Assembly (NCBI GenBank): GCA_034509495.1
Contig: CM067506.1
Span: 24,317,069 to 24,381,068, forward strand
From: Acestrorhynchus altus
Lineage: Eukaryota > Chordata > Actinopteri > Characiformes > Acestrorhynchidae
Reading direction: 5' to 3'
DNA length: 64,000 nucleotides
Part shown: one piece after another, positions 60,804 to 64,000 of the stretch
Position numbering within the stretch: position 1 is the stretch's first letter
Layout of the letters: every line of letters starts with the position of its first letter
The notes under the pieces: model-generated
Databases searched by the model: none
Told to the model about the DNA's origin: nothing
Seen by the model: the letters and a program-made list of their open reading frames with translations, nothing else
Program-made: the position numbers and the translations under genes

Positions 60804-62680
60804 TAGCCAAACGTGTGTTCAGTGATTCTAGGACAGGTCATTGCCCACAAATGGACTCTAGGGCAGATCACGGACTCTACACTGGTCAAATTCAACACGC
60901 AAGATCTGCTTGTGCCTGATTTTAATTTATTTCTGTGCAGCTGCCTCTGTGTTTTGTAATCTCCCCAAGCTGCTTTGGAGCTCTGGGAATGCCCTAATGA
61001 ACATCGGCCAAAAGGATCGAAGCTCATAGGCACAGCAGAGACTGATATCCTGCTGGCTTTGCCTTTCCACACTGGCATAATCCTGTATATAACTTTAATG
61101 GGATAATTTATTGAAAAAATAGCTGAAATTATGAAACGTTTGAAACTTGGCTCTGTGGTTACGTCAACATGAGACATCCAAGTACAGAAAAAATGAAGCT
61201 TTAACATGGCATGGCTTTTTTTTTATCTATGCTACACATATTTGTCTGTTTTTATGGACAGCAGGATCTCTGCTGGATCTTAATTGGTGGGTTATAAACC
61301 ATATTACTGAATAGATATATTAACTTCACAGCTCCACTGCCAAACTTAAGAAGCACAATTCACAGCTGAACATGTCTTGGCTGATTTACTACATCTTGGA
61401 TGAGGGAAACCATCACAGAACCATTGTTTTCAAAGACACAGCCCATTAATAAACTGGAATACTGCACTGACTGCTGTAGATTGTTTAGAAACATTGGGGA
61501 AGCAGCAAGCCAGGCACAGAGAAGGACTTTAGCACACACCTCTGATCTTCTGACCAAAGTCATCCATATGCATGAGTCCCTAAGATCAATACACATGCTT
61601 CTTTCAAAGCCAGGGGTGGAATTCCCTCTTCTCAGGCCATTATTTTGTATTTTATTGTGTGTGTTTAGAGAGAGGACAGGATGATCGAAAAGACTGAAAG
61701 GGAACACTAAATAAGTGTATGTTTGTGTGGCGAGAGTGAGAGAAAGAGAAAGAAAGAGTGAGACAGGGACAGAGAGAGATCTCTGAGAAATACAGAATCT
61801 ATGATTATGTAAGCATTTGCATGTTGTTTGCTATGGCACTGTGGGTAGTGATGACACATAGAGACAGTGTGCTACATTCATACACACTGAAGACCAGGCC
61901 TAAAATAATCTGCATGACTACTTGGTAAAATAAGTTATTCGCATGGTTCTAACAGTGTCATTCAATATTAAAATACATTTCTGAAGCAATCAAATGGTAA
62001 ATTTACATTAAAAACTGTAAAATGTTGCACGTTAATGTAACAAAACCCTTTTATATTCTAAAAACAAACAAACAAGCAAAACTAGTTCCACTACTTCAAA
62101 AATATAATCTTACCCACATGATTGGTCACTGAGCAATGCCAAACAATATAATGTACTTGCTAGCACATGATATTACTGTACTAGCATTTTTCTGTTTATA
62201 CAGATAAAATAAATGCATGTTATAAATACACTAATTAAGTTCAGCATCTGCAGCCTCCCATGAGTTATTATTATCTCAATTTTCTTTCAGACATATGTTT
62301 TCTGAACAGCTCCTAGAAGGTTTAATCTGTCCAGTTTTCTGGATATTGAGAAAATATTTTTACCTTTAAAAGTGTACAATATTGCTGCAAACAGAGAATT
62401 CATTACCAAGTTTGCTGAGATGTGCATCCAACAATGATGAGTTGATGGAATGTTATGCAAAATTTGCTTGGTACTTGGAAATATGTACAGCGTATTATGT
62501 GCATCGGCTCTCCATCAAACAGTCTCATACAAAGGTTTGGGAACCCAGTCAAATAACATTGTATAACATATAGATTTTTTCTTACATTTTGTTATCTGAC
62601 TACTACTGTTCAATTTTGTCTGAGAATATTATTTGTGCAATATTCTAATGACAATGAACATTATTATTATAATCATAACT

Positions 62681-62681
<1 letters not shown>
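60801..62681. other. No gene recognised; several long accidental frames
   Basis: Minus-strand frames at 60803-61207 (134 codons) and 61360-61707 (115 codons) and a plus-strand frame at 61400-61684 have no recognisable domains, and two of them overlap on opposite strands. A GA-rich run is at 61735-61785. The rest is AT-rich. Confidence 0.35.
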
Positions 62682-62724
<43 letters not shown>

Positions 62725-62740
62725 TTTACGTATAGTATTA

Positions 62741-62796
<56 letters not shown>
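62682..62796. repeat. Strand-switching (AAT)n / (ATT)n array with (TTTA)n tail
   Basis: About 14 AAT units (62682-62724), a 12-bp hinge (TTTTACGTATAG), about 7 ATT units (62736-62757) and then about 9-10 TTTA units to 62796. The AAT and ATT parts are complementary, so the hinge could be a hairpin loop. Confidence 0.95.
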
Positions 62797-62797
<1 letters not shown>

Positions 62798-63748
62798 TGT
62801 ACACAACAATGAACATCTAATAATGATGTTAACCATTATTCCATAAGACATTTTTAGAGATGTTTCCTTGAACATTATTTTTGTAATGTTATGGTTTAAC
62901 CTTTCTGAAACATTGCATAAACATTTTTCATTTTTAGTAAATGTTACTGTAAACATTTTTGTAACATTACATTTTGGCCTAACTGGGGATGTTGTGTGAG
63001 CAAAGGTCTAATAACATTGACAAATATTTCTAATGCCAACCATTTCTTTTCATTTTTTTAAGTGTGCTTTTTGGACATTTTAAAATAAGATTACTATAAA
63101 TATAACATAAAAAATATGGACAAAAGTAAAAGTAATTTCCTTCTTTACAATAGATGTCTGTAATTTTTATTATAGGTAATCTTCAATTGTATATGATTTT
63201 TAAATAATTAATTTGCACTTTATTGCAGGAATTAAACATCATACTTTGAGTTTCCAAGACATACAAACAGACATCCATACACATACCGAAAACAAACATA
63301 TATACCTACATAATCTGAAATAATTATGATCAAACAGATAAAGGGCTCCACGCTGACCGTGTTAATATCATTCCTCGAGTAAATCTGTGTTCTCAGGGAA
63401 AAACAAATGTCACTTTACTGAGATGAGATTTTAATCGCCTTCAGTGGCGCATTAGAGCAACCAGGGCTGTGATATTTGGATGATGGAGCCTCTCTTGGCA
63501 ATTCTAAAGTCTGCTATAGGGCAGAGGAAGCTTTGACAGAATGATAGATTATTAATCAGCAACTCTAATTACACTGGGGGGATGCTCCAAATCAACACAC
63601 ACACTGACTAAATCCAGAGAATATTCAACAACATTTTGTCAGATTGAACAGTTACATAAATAGTTTGATAAGCTTGCAAAAAATATATTATAATGGTGTT
63701 TTCATATATTTTTTTATATATAATTATGGGAAGTATCTAATTTCAATC

Positions 63749-63750
<2 letters not shown>
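62797..63750. other. No gene; possible conserved non-coding stretch 63330-63600
   Basis: The interval 63330-63600 is unique, complex and GC-balanced, with TTTAATCGCCTTCAGTGGCG, GGGCTGTGATATTTGGATGA and GATAGATTATTAATCAGCAA. Its look is that of a vertebrate conserved non-coding element, which is a guess without alignment. The rest is AT-rich. Confidence 0.35.

Positions 63751-63784
<34 letters not shown>
63751..63784. repeat. (AC)n tract, about 16 units
   Basis: Pure AC tract. Confidence 0.96.
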
Positions 63785-63787
<3 letters not shown>

Positions 63788-64000
63788 CAAAATGATTTTA
63801 ATTTCAAGTGATGTTTAAATGCCATGCAAAAATGTAATAGTGGAAAATTTCTTTAATACCTAGATAGCAGTGAATGTCCTAAATGTAGCTCATCTCAGAG
63901 CGGTAGTTGACAAAAATGGCCAGATTTAGCCCAAATGTGTTTTCATTACTGTCACATCAAAACCTGATAACCCGGTAAGATGTTTGTAAGCTTTAAGTCT
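63785..64000. other. Window end, nothing recognised
   Basis: AT-rich sequence to the end of the window. Confidence 0.5.

Noticed and set aside
60803..61207. 134-codon minus-strand frame
   Set aside because: A frame of this length is expected about once by chance in this window. No domain, splice signal or composition change supports it.
61360..61707. 115-codon minus-strand frame and 94-codon plus-strand frame
   Set aside because: They overlap on opposite strands and neither shows a recognisable protein.

Overview
This is a nuclear genomic window from a vertebrate, most likely a teleost fish. The base composition is AT-rich, simple-sequence arrays are very dense (about 28 clear microsatellites), and nearly every recognisable piece is a fish-type interspersed repeat: Tc1/mariner relics, hAT-type non-autonomous elements, tRNA-derived SINEs and two broken non-LTR retrotransposons. 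The TIR and SINE sequences resemble families I know from ostariophysan fishes such as characins and catfishes. That placement is inference from memory, not a search.

I recognise no intact host protein-coding gene, rRNA or functional tRNA. The window reads as a gene desert or a very long intron. The best candidate for host coding sequence is a short GC-rich open frame on the minus strand at about 60325-60606. It has a pyrimidine-rich acceptor-like tract upstream and an AATAAA hexamer downstream of its stop. Two other open frames (49056-49562 and 35779-36078, both minus) are noted but not recognised.

Layout: 1-1.8 kb holds CA, TTC and CA arrays, the last lying inside a minus-strand SINE. 4.5-4.9 and 6.7-6.9 kb hold the 5' and 3' ends of two different Tc1 elements. 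10.7-11.2 kb is a MITE with a GT array inside it. 12.6-16.8 kb has a SINE relic, a decayed LINE and a decayed hAT copy. 19.2 kb is a (GAA)-tailed retroelement end. 21.2-23.4 kb has two MITEs and a large AAT/ATT array. 24.4-28.8 kb has microsatellites, a SINE and two Tc1 transposase fragments. 29.8-30.0 kb is a tRNA-type SINE. 34.3-37.4 kb has a hAT element and a full-length MITE. 38.6-40.8 kb has a second strand-switching array, a LINE 3' end and a GA array. 43.0-47.5 kb holds MITE and SINE fragments and a pentanucleotide array. 50.0-50.6 kb is a Tc1 element with both ends but a deleted middle. 54.7 kb is a Z-DNA-prone tract. 57.3 kb is a hAT MITE with a near-perfect 8-bp target duplication. 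60.2-60.8 kb holds the exon candidate between CT and GA arrays. 62.7 kb is a third strand-switching array.

The features do not work together as a pathway. Two patterns link them. Microsatellites have grown from short GT seeds carried inside mobile elements, and AAT arrays repeatedly turn into ATT arrays. Several non-repetitive, homeodomain-site-rich stretches (about 29.4-29.7, 30.5-31.1 and 63.3-63.6 kb, and weaker ones) look like possible conserved regulatory elements, but conservation cannot be tested here. I found no evidence of a new biological system.
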